This document shows positions 29,508-37,225 of a stretch of DNA of 64,000 nt, in pieces. The notes under the pieces are model-generated. The model did not search any database, had not been told where the DNA came from, and was given only the letters and a program-made list of their open reading frames with translations. The first letter of the stretch is position 1. Every line of letters begins with the position of its first letter. The position numbers were made by a program, and so were the translations under genes. Source of the DNA: Blastococcus sp. HT6-4 (GTDB taxonomy: Bacteria; Actinomycetota; Actinomycetes; Mycobacteriales; Geodermatophilaceae); NCBI RefSeq assembly GCF_039679125.1, contig NZ_CP155551.1:3658001-3722000 (forward strand). The letters run 5' to 3'.

Positions 29508-30376
29508 TCGGGAACGACCGGCTCGCCGTCCGCAAGACCTGCAAGCTGTACGTGAACGGCGCCTTCCCGCGCTCGGAGTCCGGGCGCACCTACGAGGTCA
29601 CCGACGCCAAGGGGCACTTCCTCGCCAACGCCTCCTGGGCCTCCCGGAAGGACGCCAGGGACGCCGTCGTCGCCGCGCGCGCAGCCTTCCCGAAGTGGTC
29701 GGGCGTGACCGCCTACAACCGCGGCCAGGTGCTCTACCGCGTGGCCGAGGTGATGGAGGGCCGGCACGTCCAGTTCTGCGAGGAGGTCGCCACGGCCGAG
29801 GGCCTGTCGGCGTCCAAGGCGCGGGCCGCCGTCGACGCCGCCGTCGACCGCTGGGTCTGGTACGCCGGCTGGACCGACAAGCTGGCCGCCGTCCTCGGTG
29901 GGGCCAACCCCGTCGCCGGGCCGTACTTCGACTTCTCCATGCCCGAGCCGACCGGCGTCGTCGCCGTCCTCGCGCCGCAGCAGTCGAGCCTCCTCGGCCT
30001 GGTCAGCGTGCTCGCCCCGGTGCTCGCGACGGGCTGCACCGCCGTCGTCGTCACCTCCCGGGAGCGCCCGATCCCGGCCGTCACCCTCGGCGAGGTGCTC
30101 GCGACCAGCGACGTCCCCGGCGGTGTGGTCAACCTGCTCACCGGCGACGCCGAGGAGCTGGGCCCGTGGCTGGCCGAGCACGCGGACGTCGACGCCATCG
30201 ACCTCACCGGCGCCCCGGCGTCCAGGGCGATGGAGTTCGAGCGGGAGGCCGCCGGCACCGTCAAGCGCGTCGTCCGGCCGCCGGTCACCGAGCCCGACTG
30301 GACCGCCGACCCCGGCCTGTCCCGCATGACGCCGTTCCTGGAGACGAAGACGGTCTGGCACCCCATCGGGGTCTGA
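29504..30376 (+). CDS. Truncated aldehyde-dehydrogenase-like protein (pseudoenzyme)
   Basis: 290 residues that match only the N-terminal, cofactor-binding part of an ALDH (KLYVNGAFPRSESGRTYEV, VAVLAPQQSSLLGLVSVLAP, VLATGCTAVVV, LTGDAEELGPWLAEHADVDA). The strand that should carry the general-base Glu and everything after it, including the catalytic Cys, is absent; a short tail ends in WHPIGV. The GTG start overlaps the preceding ALDH stop by four bases. The frame is clean, so it looks like a maintained non-catalytic partner equivalent to the second domain of ALDH16, not debris. Role inferred: stabilising or regulating the active ALDH. Confidence 0.8.
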   Translation: MIGNDRLAVRKTCKLYVNGAFPRSESGRTYEVTDAKGHFLANASWASRKDARDAVVAARAAFPKWSGVTAYNRGQVLYRVAEVMEGRHVQFCEEVATAEGLSASKARAAVDAAVDRWVWYAGWTDKLAAVLGGANPVAGPYFDFSMPEPTGVVAVLAPQQSSLLGLVSVLAPVLATGCTAVVVTSRERPIPAVTLGEVLATSDVPGGVVNLLTGDAEELGPWLAEHADVDAIDLTGAPASRAMEFEREAAGTVKRVVRPPVTEPDWTADPGLSRMTPFLETKTVWHPIGV

Positions 30377-30431
30377 TCCCACCCCGCCGGGGCCCTGCGC
30401 CACCCCGAGGTGCGCCGCTTGCCCGGCAGGG

Positions 30432-30437
30432 CAGGAT
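30432..30437 (+). promoter_or_regulatory. Possible leaderless -10 element (CAGGAT)
   Basis: CAGGAT ends six bases before the GTG at 30444, at the same spacing as the TAnnnT sites elsewhere but with C at the first position. It supports that GTG as the start and a promoter separate from the ALDH genes. Confidence 0.35.
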
Positions 30438-30443
30438 GGTCGG

Positions 30444-31799
30444 GTGGCCAGGCCGAGCATCGTCCCGATCTCCCTCACCGTCGACGACCGCACGGGGTAC
30501 ACCCTGTGGGCTCCGCCCTGGGAGGAGGACGGCGAGGAGTGGCAGGCGTTCCTCGGCACGACCGAGGGCGACGTCGCGACCGTGCACCTCTTCCCGACCC
30601 CGGCGAAGCTCGCCGCCTTCTGCCGGACGAGCACCGACCACGACCTCGCCGACCACCCGGTGTGGCCGGTCGTCGCGGGTCTCGGCGCCCCGGACCTGAC
30701 CCCCGACGACGACCACCGGTACGACCTCGACGGCGTGTACGACATCGCCGCCGAAGACCCCGACCGGTGGGCCGTGGAGGAGCTCGCGGCGACCGTCGAC
30801 ATCGTGACCCGGCTCGCCGAGTGCCTGGACACCACCGACGAGGACGACGACGACGAGCAGTTCGAGGCCGTCGCCGAGCTCGCCGGCAAGCCCGAGATCG
30901 GCTCGCTGGGCCTGGGGGTGGAGGCCTTCGCCGGTCGCTCCGGCGAGGACGCGTGGATCGGTGTCGGCAGCGTCCTCGACGAGCTGTGGGAGGACGTCGT
31001 CGAGGAGCTGTCGGAGCACTTCGACTGGACCGGCGCCGGCACCGCCACGATCGAGGAGTACCCGCCCGCCTCCGAGGCCGGCGAGGACACCGGCGACGTC
31101 GACGAGGACGACGCCACCCCCGAGCCGCTGGACGTCGCCGTCACCGAGCCGGGCGGCGCGACCGCCGCGGCGGTGGCCACGGGCGCCGGGGTGCGCGCCA
31201 TCGCGCGTGGCAGCCGGGTGACCGCCTCGCCCGCCGCGGTCGCCGCGGCCGCGGAGTTCTGGGAGGCCGTCGGCATCCTGCCCGTCGAGATCGTCGTACC
31301 GGAGGGCGCCGGGGTGACCCTCCGGTGCTACGTCGAGGACGTCGCCCGCTTCCTCGGCCGCGACGGCGAGGTCTTCCTCTTCGACACCCCCGCCGACCTC
31401 GCCCGGTTCTGCGCCGGCAACGAGCAGCACGACCTCACCGAGATCGCCTCGTGGCCGGAGGTGGCCGACACCGACACGCTGCCGCTGCCGGCCGAGCAGG
31501 ACCGCTACGACCTCACCGAACTGTCGGAGGTGCTCACCGAGGTCGCCGACGGCGCCGCCGGGCTGGTGCCGCACCGGGCGCTGGTGCAGCCGGTGGAGGG
31601 CGTGCGCGACCTCGCGGAGTACGCCGACCTGACCCGCGTGGAGGAGCTGCTGGCCCCCGGGATGCCCCTGGGCCGGGCGGTCGCACGGGCCGACCGCGAG
31701 CCGGGCACCCCGCTCGACGCCGCCGAGGCCGCCCAGCTGCGCCCGCTGTGGGACGACGCGGTCGTCGCCGTCAGCGGCGCCCTGGTCTTCCGCGACTGA
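30444..31799 (+). CDS. Acidic protein with an internal domain duplication, function unknown
   Basis: The 451-residue product is rich in Asp and Glu and has no signal peptide or membrane helix. Two copies of one domain are visible. The first has FLGTTEGDVATVHLFPTPAKLAAFC, split here as FLGTTEGDV and VHLFPTPAKLAAFC, then DHDLADHPVW and RYDLDGVYDI (about residues 36-110). The second has FLGRDGEVFLFDTPADLARF, then HDLTEIASWPEV and RYDLTELSEVL (about 300-360). An acidic, Ala-rich linker separates them. Related actinobacterial genes are sometimes labelled 'primosomal protein', but no helicase or PriA motif is present here, so I do not use that name. A large palindromic terminator follows the gene. 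Confidence 0.8.
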   Translation: MARPSIVPISLTVDDRTGYTLWAPPWEEDGEEWQAFLGTTEGDVATVHLFPTPAKLAAFCRTSTDHDLADHPVWPVVAGLGAPDLTPDDDHRYDLDGVYDIAAEDPDRWAVEELAATVDIVTRLAECLDTTDEDDDDEQFEAVAELAGKPEIGSLGLGVEAFAGRSGEDAWIGVGSVLDELWEDVVEELSEHFDWTGAGTATIEEYPPASEAGEDTGDVDEDDATPEPLDVAVTEPGGATAAAVATGAGVRAIARGSRVTASPAAVAAAAEFWEAVGILPVEIVVPEGAGVTLRCYVEDVARFLGRDGEVFLFDTPADLARFCAGNEQHDLTEIASWPEVADTDTLPLPAEQDRYDLTELSEVLTEVADGAAGLVPHRALVQPVEGVRDLAEYADLTRVEELLAPGMPLGRAVARADREPGTPLDAAEAAQLRPLWDDAVVAVSGALVFRD

Positions 31800-31811
31800 G
31801 CGGGACCGACG

Positions 31812-31855
31812 ACGACGGCGGCCCGCCCCGGAATTCCGGGACGGGCCGCCGTCGT
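31812..31855. terminator. 44-base near-perfect palindromic terminator
   Basis: ACGACGGCGGCCCG pairs perfectly with CGGGCCGCCGTCGT, and the interior CCCGGAATTCCGGG continues the pairing after one C-A mismatch. It lies between convergent genes (12 bases after one stop, 15 bases from the other), so it should end transcription on both strands. Confidence 0.85.
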
Positions 31856-31870
31856 GCGTGGTGCGGGTGA

Positions 31871-33343
31871 TCAGCCCTGGCGCGGGGGACGCACCGAGCG
31901 CTCGCCGGTGAAGCGACGCTCGCCACCGGGCCGGCCCGACCGCTCGCCACCGCCGGAGCGGTTGCGGTCGCCGTAGGAGCGGCGCGGACCGCCGGGGCGG
32001 TCACCGTCGCGGCGCGGACGGCCACCGGGGCCACCGCCACCGCGGCGCATGTCGCGCTGCGTGCGCTCCTTGGGCTCCACCGGGATGCCGGCGGCGACCA
32101 GGTCCAGGATCGGCTTGTCGCCGGGCCGGGTGCGGTCCAGGGGCGGGTCCACCTTGGCCGTGCGGAACCGGCGCTTGGCCTGCCCCACCTGGTCCGGGAG
32201 GAGCAGCGAGACGACCACACCGGCGGCACCGGCGCGGGCCGTGCGGCCGGAGCGGTGCAGGTAGGTCTTGGCGTCCGTCGGCGGGTCGTAGTGCAGCACC
32301 AGCGAGACGTCGTCGACGTGGATGCCGCGGGCGGCGACGTCGGTGGCGACCAGGACCGGCGAGCGGGCGTCGGTGAACTCCTCCAGCGCACGCTTGCGGG
32401 CCGACTGCGGCAGACCGCCGTGGATGGCCTCGGCCTTGATCCCGGCGGCCTTCAGGTTCTCGGCCAGCCGGTCCACGCCCAGCTGGGTGCGGGCGAAGAT
32501 GATCGTGCGGCCGGGGCGGCCGGCGAGCTCGGTGGCCACCTGCAGCTTGTCGCGGAAGGCGAGGGTGAAGGCCAGGTGCTCGGCCGGCGGGGCCTCGCCG
32601 CCGGGGCGGACGACCTCGTGCCGGGCCGGGTCCTTGAGGTAGCGGCGGACCAGCGAGTCGACCTCACCGTCCAGCGTCGCCGAGAACAGCAGCCGCTGGG
32701 CGTTGCGGTCGGTCTGGTCGAGCAGCTCCTTGACGACCGGGAGGAAGCCCAGGTCGGCCATGAAGTCGGCCTCGTCCAGCACGGTGACGACGACGTCGGC
32801 GAGGGTGCACTCGCCCTGGCTGATCAGGTCCTGCAGCCGCCCGGGAGTGGCGATGACGACGTCGACGCCGCGGCGCAGCTGCTGGATCTGGCGGTACATG
32901 GGGGCGCCGCCGTAGACGGTGGCCAGCACGACGCCCGTGGCCTGGCCCAGGGGTGCCAGGTTGTCGTGCACCTGCTGGGCCAGCTCGCGGGTCGGCACGA
33001 GGACCAGGCCACGCGGGGCGCGGCGGCCGTTCTTGACCTCGGCACCGATGCGGGCGAGCAGCGGCAGCCCGAAGGCCAGCGTCTTGCCCGAGCCGGTGGC
33101 GGCCTTGCCCAGCACGTCGCGCCCGGCGAGGGCGTCCGGCAGGGCCGAGGTCTGGATGGCGAAGGGGCGGTGGATGCCACGCCGCTCGAGCGCGGTCACC
33201 AGCGGCTGGGGCAGGCCCAGCTGGCCGAAGGTGGGGCCGGTCGGCGCCTCGACGGCGATCTCCGGGGTGGTGCTCTCAGGGGTGTTCTGAACTGCGGTGT
33301 CGGTCGTGTTCGACTCGAACGAGACAGGGTGGACCAAAGTCAT
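31871..33343 (-). CDS. DEAD-box ATP-dependent RNA helicase
   Basis: 490 residues. The helicase motifs run in order: Q motif region (FAIQTSALP), AATGSGKT (81-88), PTRELAQQ, TPGRL, LDEADFM, SAT, ARTQLGVDRL, TDVAARGIHV and HRSGRTARAG. The last ~70 residues are Arg/Gly-rich with repeated RSGG/GGRP-like patches, typical of RNA-annealing tails. It probably remodels structured mRNA or assists ribosome assembly in the cytoplasm, often under cold stress. The ATG has no clear ribosome site, and about 180 bases of leader with two stem-loops precede it, suggesting post-transcriptional control. Confidence 0.93.
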   Translation of the reverse strand: MTLVHPVSFESNTTDTAVQNTPESTTPEIAVEAPTGPTFGQLGLPQPLVTALERRGIHRPFAIQTSALPDALAGRDVLGKAATGSGKTLAFGLPLLARIGAEVKNGRRAPRGLVLVPTRELAQQVHDNLAPLGQATGVVLATVYGGAPMYRQIQQLRRGVDVVIATPGRLQDLISQGECTLADVVVTVLDEADFMADLGFLPVVKELLDQTDRNAQRLLFSATLDGEVDSLVRRYLKDPARHEVVRPGGEAPPAEHLAFTLAFRDKLQVATELAGRPGRTIIFARTQLGVDRLAENLKAAGIKAEAIHGGLPQSARKRALEEFTDARSPVLVATDVAARGIHVDDVSLVLHYDPPTDAKTYLHRSGRTARAGAAGVVVSLLLPDQVGQAKRRFRTAKVDPPLDRTRPGDKPILDLVAAGIPVEPKERTQRDMRRGGGGPGGRPRRDGDRPGGPRRSYGDRNRSGGGERSGRPGGERRFTGERSVRPPRQG

Positions 33344-33476
33344 GCGGGGTGGGGCTCCGATACTGCTCGGAGCGCGTCCCGTGAAAGAGGAGGAGCACCG
33401 TCAGGTACCGGCGTCCTCACTTGGCGATCGTCTGCGCCCAGGGATGGAACGCGGGATCTGCACGGATGCGCTCGTG

Positions 33477-33530
33477 CCCGGACAAACCGTCCGGGAGGAT
33501 GACCGGCCTTGTGCCGGTACGCCTACGGTA
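33477..33530 (-). promoter_or_regulatory. Structured 5' leader and possible promoter of the helicase gene
   Basis: Two hairpins lie upstream of the helicase gene: CCCGGAC-N5-GTCCGGG (33477-33495) and ACCGGC-N5-GCCGGT (33502-33518). A TACCGT hexamer on the minus strand (33525-33530) could be the -10 box, giving a leader of about 175 bases. Long structured leaders are common for cold-induced DEAD-box helicases; that link is inference. Confidence 0.4.
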
Positions 33531-33588
33531 GCAGCGAAGATCGCGGCGCTGTTCCCCCGACCGGGAGTGACGCCCCCCACCCGGCCGG

Positions 33589-34287
33589 TCAGTCGGGGTC
33601 CAGGTCGGAGTCGTCGACCCGGACCGCGAGCACGCCGTCCAGGTCGGCGAGCCAGACCGCGAGGGCCGTGACCGGCCCGGTCCCCTCGACCGAGAGCCGC
33701 ACGGTCGCCTGCCGCACGGCGGCGGCGCTCGTCCCGCCCTCGTCGGTCGTCGTGGCGAGGTCGCGCACGGTGAAGCCGCGCTGCGTGCACTCGGCCAGCG
33801 CCCGCCGCAGCACCCCCTCGCCGTCCCGGTAGGTCAGCACCAGGGAGTGCACCCGGGTCACCCGGCCCGACAGCCGGCGGGCGAGCGGGGTGAAGCCGTA
33901 GGAGACGGCGAAGTGCGCGGCGGTCGCCACGACCGCGAACAGCCACAGCCCCGCGCCGGCCGCCATCCCGACGGCGGCGGTGAGCCAGACGATCGCCGCC
34001 GTGGTCAGCCCGCGGACCGCGTCCCGGCGGACGAAGATCAGGCCGCCCCCGATGAACCCCAGCCCGGAGACCACCTGGGCCGCCACGCGGGAGTCGCCGA
34101 ACTGCGCCTGGCTGATCACCATGAACAGCGCCGCGGCGAACCCGACGACGGTGAGGGTGCGCAGCCCCGCCGCCTTGTGGCGCAGTTCCCGCTCCAGCCC
34201 GATGAGCGCCGACAGCACGAACGCGATCCCGAGGTCACCGACCTGGGACCACGTCTGCCCGGTGGGCTCGGCGAGGAGGAGGGACAC
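33589..34287 (-). CDS. MgtC/SapB-family membrane protein
   Basis: 232 residues. The N-terminal half has four to five helices with the family hallmarks LSALIGLERELRHKAAGLRT and GLGFIGGGLIFV(R)RD followed by VRGLTTAAIVW. The soluble C-terminal domain (about 145-232) has an ACT-like layout. MgtC proteins are tied to low-Mg growth and to modulation of F-ATPase in some pathogens; a role in a soil-type actinobacterium is unknown. The GTG start lies three bases after the adenosine deaminase stop, so it is likely coupled to add. Confidence 0.88.
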   Translation of the reverse strand: MSLLLAEPTGQTWSQVGDLGIAFVLSALIGLERELRHKAAGLRTLTVVGFAAALFMVISQAQFGDSRVAAQVVSGLGFIGGGLIFVRRDAVRGLTTAAIVWLTAAVGMAAGAGLWLFAVVATAAHFAVSYGFTPLARRLSGRVTRVHSLVLTYRDGEGVLRRALAECTQRGFTVRDLATTTDEGGTSAAAVRQATVRLSVEGTGPVTALAVWLADLDGVLAVRVDDSDLDPD

Positions 34288-34290
34288 GGC

Positions 34291-35364
34291 TCAGCCGCGC
34301 AGGGCGGCGTACCCGGGCCGGACGACGTCGTCGCGCAGCCGCCGCCGCTCGTCGTCGGGCAGGAACGCCCCGGCCAGCGCCCGCTCGGTGACCGTCTGCA
34401 CGTCGTCCCACGTCCAGCCGAACGTCGTCGCGACGTCGGTGATCTCGCTGGTGGCCGAGACGCCGCTCATCAGCCGGTTGTCGGTGTTCAGCGTGACCGC
34501 GAAGCCCAGCCGGTGCAGCCGGTCGACCGGGTGCGCGCCGAGTGACGGGTAGGCGCCGGTCTGCACGTTCGACGACGGCGCGACCTCGAGGGTCACCTGC
34601 CGGTCGCGCACCCGCTCCGCCACCGGGCCCAGCGTGCCGTCCGCGCCGACCTCGTCGGCGATCCGCACGCCGTGGCCGAGACGCTCGGCGCCGGCGCCGT
34701 CGAGCGCCGCCACGATGCTGTCGATCCCGGCGGCCTCGCCGGCGTGGATGGTCCGGTGGGCGTGCCCGCGGTCGAGGATCGCGAGGGCCGAGGGGATCCG
34801 GTCCGGCGGGAAGCCGATCTCCGGGCCGGCCAGGTCGAACCCGACCGCTCCGGCGTCGCGGTAGCGCACCACCAGGCCGGCGACCTCGTCCCAGCGGTCG
34901 TCCTGCCGCATCGCGCACAGGAGGGTGCCGATCCGGATGGGCGTGCCGGCCCCGGCGGCGTCGCGGCTGCCCTGCGCGTACCCGTCGAGCATGGCCTCGA
35001 CGGCCGCCTCGATCGGCATCCCCGCGGTGAGCAGCTCGGGGGCCATGCGCACCTCGGCGTAGACGACGCCGTCCGCGGCCAGGTCCAGGGCGCACTCGCG
35101 GGCCACCCGGTGGACGGCCTCGGGGGTCTGCATCACGCCGACGGTGTGCGCGAACGTCTCGAGGTACTGCACCAGCGAACCGGAGTCGGCGGCCTCCCGG
35201 AACCAGCGGCCCAGGCTCGCGGCGTCCGACGCCGGCAGCGCGCGGTAACCGGCCGCGTCGGCCAGCTCGAGCACGGTCTGCGGCCGCAAACCGCCGTCCA
35301 GGTGGTCGTGCAGCAGGACCTTCGGGGCACGGCGGACGTTCTCGGCGTTCAGCGGTGCGGACAC
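34291..35364 (-). CDS. add: Adenosine deaminase
   Basis: 357 residues; it converts (deoxy)adenosine to (deoxy)inosine, which PNP (20801-21610) can cleave. Zinc and catalytic motifs are HDHLDGG (first His pair), AGPEIGFP, HAGE with the catalytic Glu, ERLGHG(V)RI, VAPSSNVQTGA and TLNTDNRLMSG with the metal-binding Asp. The GTG start at 35364 follows TAGTTT by six bases, a leaderless signature. It lies in the same neighbourhood as deoA and cdd, as in mycobacteria, though here an ABC exporter pair separates them. Confidence 0.95.
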   Translation of the reverse strand: MSAPLNAENVRRAPKVLLHDHLDGGLRPQTVLELADAAGYRALPASDAASLGRWFREAADSGSLVQYLETFAHTVGVMQTPEAVHRVARECALDLAADGVVYAEVRMAPELLTAGMPIEAAVEAMLDGYAQGSRDAAGAGTPIRIGTLLCAMRQDDRWDEVAGLVVRYRDAGAVGFDLAGPEIGFPPDRIPSALAILDRGHAHRTIHAGEAAGIDSIVAALDGAGAERLGHGVRIADEVGADGTLGPVAERVRDRQVTLEVAPSSNVQTGAYPSLGAHPVDRLHRLGFAVTLNTDNRLMSGVSATSEITDVATTFGWTWDDVQTVTERALAGAFLPDDERRRLRDDVVRPGYAALRG

Positions 35365-35370
35365 ACGAGA

Positions 35371-35376
35371 AAACTA
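35371..35376 (-). promoter_or_regulatory. Leaderless -10 element for add
   Basis: TAGTTT on the minus strand ends six bases before the GTG at 35364. The site overlaps the last codons of the upstream ABC permease gene. Confidence 0.55.
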
Positions 35377-35377
35377 C

Positions 35378-36199
35378 CTAGCCACCGTCCCGGTCCTGCC
35401 AGCGGAAGGTACGGATGCAGAGCAGCAGCCCGACGACGCACCAGATGCCGAGCACGATGGCGACGGTGCCGAGCTCCCAGGAGCCGGCCGGTTCCCGGGC
35501 GGCCAGGGAGTCGGGCAGGAACACCGAGCGCAGCCCCTGCGCCAGCCACTTGACCGGGAAGACCGCGGCGACGTCCTGCAGCCAGCCGGGCACCTGGTCG
35601 AACGGCATGAAGACCCCGGAGATGAATTCCAGCACCAGCGCGATCGGGGTGATCGTGGCCGAGGCCGACCGCGCGTTGCGGGCCAGCGACGAGACGGCGA
35701 TGCCCAGCAGCGTGCAGGCGGCCGCACCGAGCAGGGTCACCCAGGTGAAGGTCAGCCAGTCGGTGCCCGACGGCAGGTCCACACCGAAGACGAGGACGCC
35801 CACCAGCAGCAGGATCGCGATGGTCGCGACGGTGACCGCGACGACCTGGACGACCTTGCCGACGAAGTAGGCGGTCTTCGGCATCGGGCTGCCGGCCAGC
35901 GCCTTCAGCGTGCCGTCGGACCGCTCTCCGGCGATGTGGATCGCCATGTTCTGCAGGCTGGCGCCGACGATCCCGGCGGCGATCACCCCGGCCATGAAGT
36001 ACTGCGGGAAGTCGACGCCGGAGCCGAGGTCGTAGTCGAGCACCGCGCCGAGGCCGAGCAGCAGGATCACCGGGAACAGCAGCGTGAAGACCACCGACTC
36101 GCGCTGCCGGAAGAACTCCTTGAGCTCCACCCCGGCCCGCGTGCGGGAGACCCGGCCGACCGAGGGCAGGGGGGTGCGCCCGGGCGCGACGGTGCTCAC
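35378..36199 (-). CDS. ABC-2 type transporter permease
   Basis: 273 residues with six hydrophobic segments in the ABC-2 layout: a cytosolic start (RAGVELKEFFRQRESVVFTL), an outward segment after the first helix, and the conserved stretch LKALAGSPMPKTAYFVGKV just before the central helices. With the ATPase gene that overlaps it (GTGA) it forms an exporter of the drug/lipid type. The cargo cannot be told. It is downstream of the ATPase and just upstream of add; the add promoter lies at its 3' end. Confidence 0.87.
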   Translation of the reverse strand: MSTVAPGRTPLPSVGRVSRTRAGVELKEFFRQRESVVFTLLFPVILLLGLGAVLDYDLGSGVDFPQYFMAGVIAAGIVGASLQNMAIHIAGERSDGTLKALAGSPMPKTAYFVGKVVQVVAVTVATIAILLLVGVLVFGVDLPSGTDWLTFTWVTLLGAAACTLLGIAVSSLARNARSASATITPIALVLEFISGVFMPFDQVPGWLQDVAAVFPVKWLAQGLRSVFLPDSLAAREPAGSWELGTVAIVLGIWCVVGLLLCIRTFRWQDRDGG

Positions 36200-37095
36200 G
36201 AGTGCTCCCCGATCATCTTCAGGTAGACGTCCTCGAGCGTCGGCCGGTTCACCGCGAGGTCGGGCACCTCACCCGGGAAACGGGCGGCGAGCTGCGCGAC
36301 GAACGCCGTCGGGGTGCCGGTCTCGGCGGTGCGCCGGGCGCCGTCCTCGGTCCAGCTGACGACGGCGGGCGCGGTGCCGCGGCCGCCGAGCGCGGTGGGG
36401 ACGGCGACCTCGGCCAGCTGCCCCCGGGCGATCACCCCCACCCGGTCGGCCAGCTCCTCGGCCTCGTCGAGGTAGTGGGTGGTCAGCAGCATCGTGGTGC
36501 CGAGCTCGCGCAGCGACCGGATGAGCGACCAGAACTGGCGGCGCGCCTCCGGGTCGAAGCCGGTGGTGGGCTCGTCGAGGAACAGCAGCCGCGGCCGGCC
36601 CACGATCCCCAGGGCCACGTCCAGCCGACGGCGCTGGCCACCGGACAGGGTCCTGCCTCGGGCGCCGGCCTTCTCGGTGAGGCCGACGAGCTCCAGCACC
36701 TCGTCGGGGTCGCGGGGGTCGGCGAAGTAGGAGGCCTGCGCCGCGAGGAGCTCCCGCACCGACAGCTGGCTGTCACCGGCCCCGGACTGCAGCACGATGC
36801 CCAGGTCGGCCTTCCACCGGCGGCCGCCCTTCGCGGGGTCGACGCCCAGCACGCGCACCTCGCCGCCGTCGCGGCCGCGGTAGCCCTCGCAGATCTCGAC
36901 CGTCGTCGTCTTCCCCGCTCCGTTGGGCCCCAGCAGCGCGAAGATCTCGCCCCGGCGGATGTCGAGGTCCAGCCCGTCGACGGCGGCGCGCTCGCCGTAC
37001 CGCTTGACCAGGCCCCGGATGGAGATGGCGGCCTCGGGGTCGAGCGGGGACGTCAGCTGCTGCGGCGGCGCCGCCGTCGCGGTCGAACGGGTCAC
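36196..37095 (-). CDS. ABC transporter ATP-binding protein (ABC-2 exporter)
   Basis: 299 residues: Walker A GPNGAGKTT (56-64), signature LSGGQRRRLDVAL, Walker B LLFLDEPTTGFDPEARR, and the switch His in TTHYLDEAEELADR. The ~80-residue C-terminal domain after the ATPase core resembles the regulatory tail of DrrA/CcmA-type daunorubicin-like exporter ATPases. The GTG start is at 37095; just upstream, GACTATCTATTC is AT-rich for this genome and may hold the promoter. It is paired with the permease at 35378-36199 to form a half-size exporter. Confidence 0.9.
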   Translation of the reverse strand: MTRSTATAAPPQQLTSPLDPEAAISIRGLVKRYGERAAVDGLDLDIRRGEIFALLGPNGAGKTTTVEICEGYRGRDGGEVRVLGVDPAKGGRRWKADLGIVLQSGAGDSQLSVRELLAAQASYFADPRDPDEVLELVGLTEKAGARGRTLSGGQRRRLDVALGIVGRPRLLFLDEPTTGFDPEARRQFWSLIRSLRELGTTMLLTTHYLDEAEELADRVGVIARGQLAEVAVPTALGGRGTAPAVVSWTEDGARRTAETGTPTAFVAQLAARFPGEVPDLAVNRPTLEDVYLKMIGEHS

Positions 37096-37115
37096 GAATA
37101 GATAGTCTCCCTGCC

Positions 37116-37225
37116 GTGTCCCGCCGCGTGGGCCCCGGAGGGGTCCGGGCAGGCGCGACGCCGCGGCTCCACATCCGCGGGGGACGGCTCCTGGCCGCGG
37201 TGCGGCCCGGAGGGTCGCAGTGTCA
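37116..37225 (+). repeat. Dispersed intergenic repeat, single copy
   Basis: These ~110 bases align along their whole length with the triplicated repeat at 57226-57519 (there on the minus strand). Shared blocks include GTGGG(C/G)CCCGGAGGG, GGGGACGGC(A/T)CCTGGCC and CGCGGTGCGG(C/T)CCGGAGG. The distal end runs into TGTCA, where TCA is the reverse complement of the deoA stop codon; the same edge abuts a stop codon at the other locus. Confidence 0.7.

Noticed and set aside
29504-30376. Calling the short ALDH-like gene a pseudogene
   Set aside because: The frame is uninterrupted, is translationally coupled to the active ALDH, and fits an ALDH16-type inactive domain.
30444-31799. Naming the acidic protein a primosomal protein
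   Set aside because: No PriA, PriB or helicase motif is visible; the name seems to be a carried-over label.
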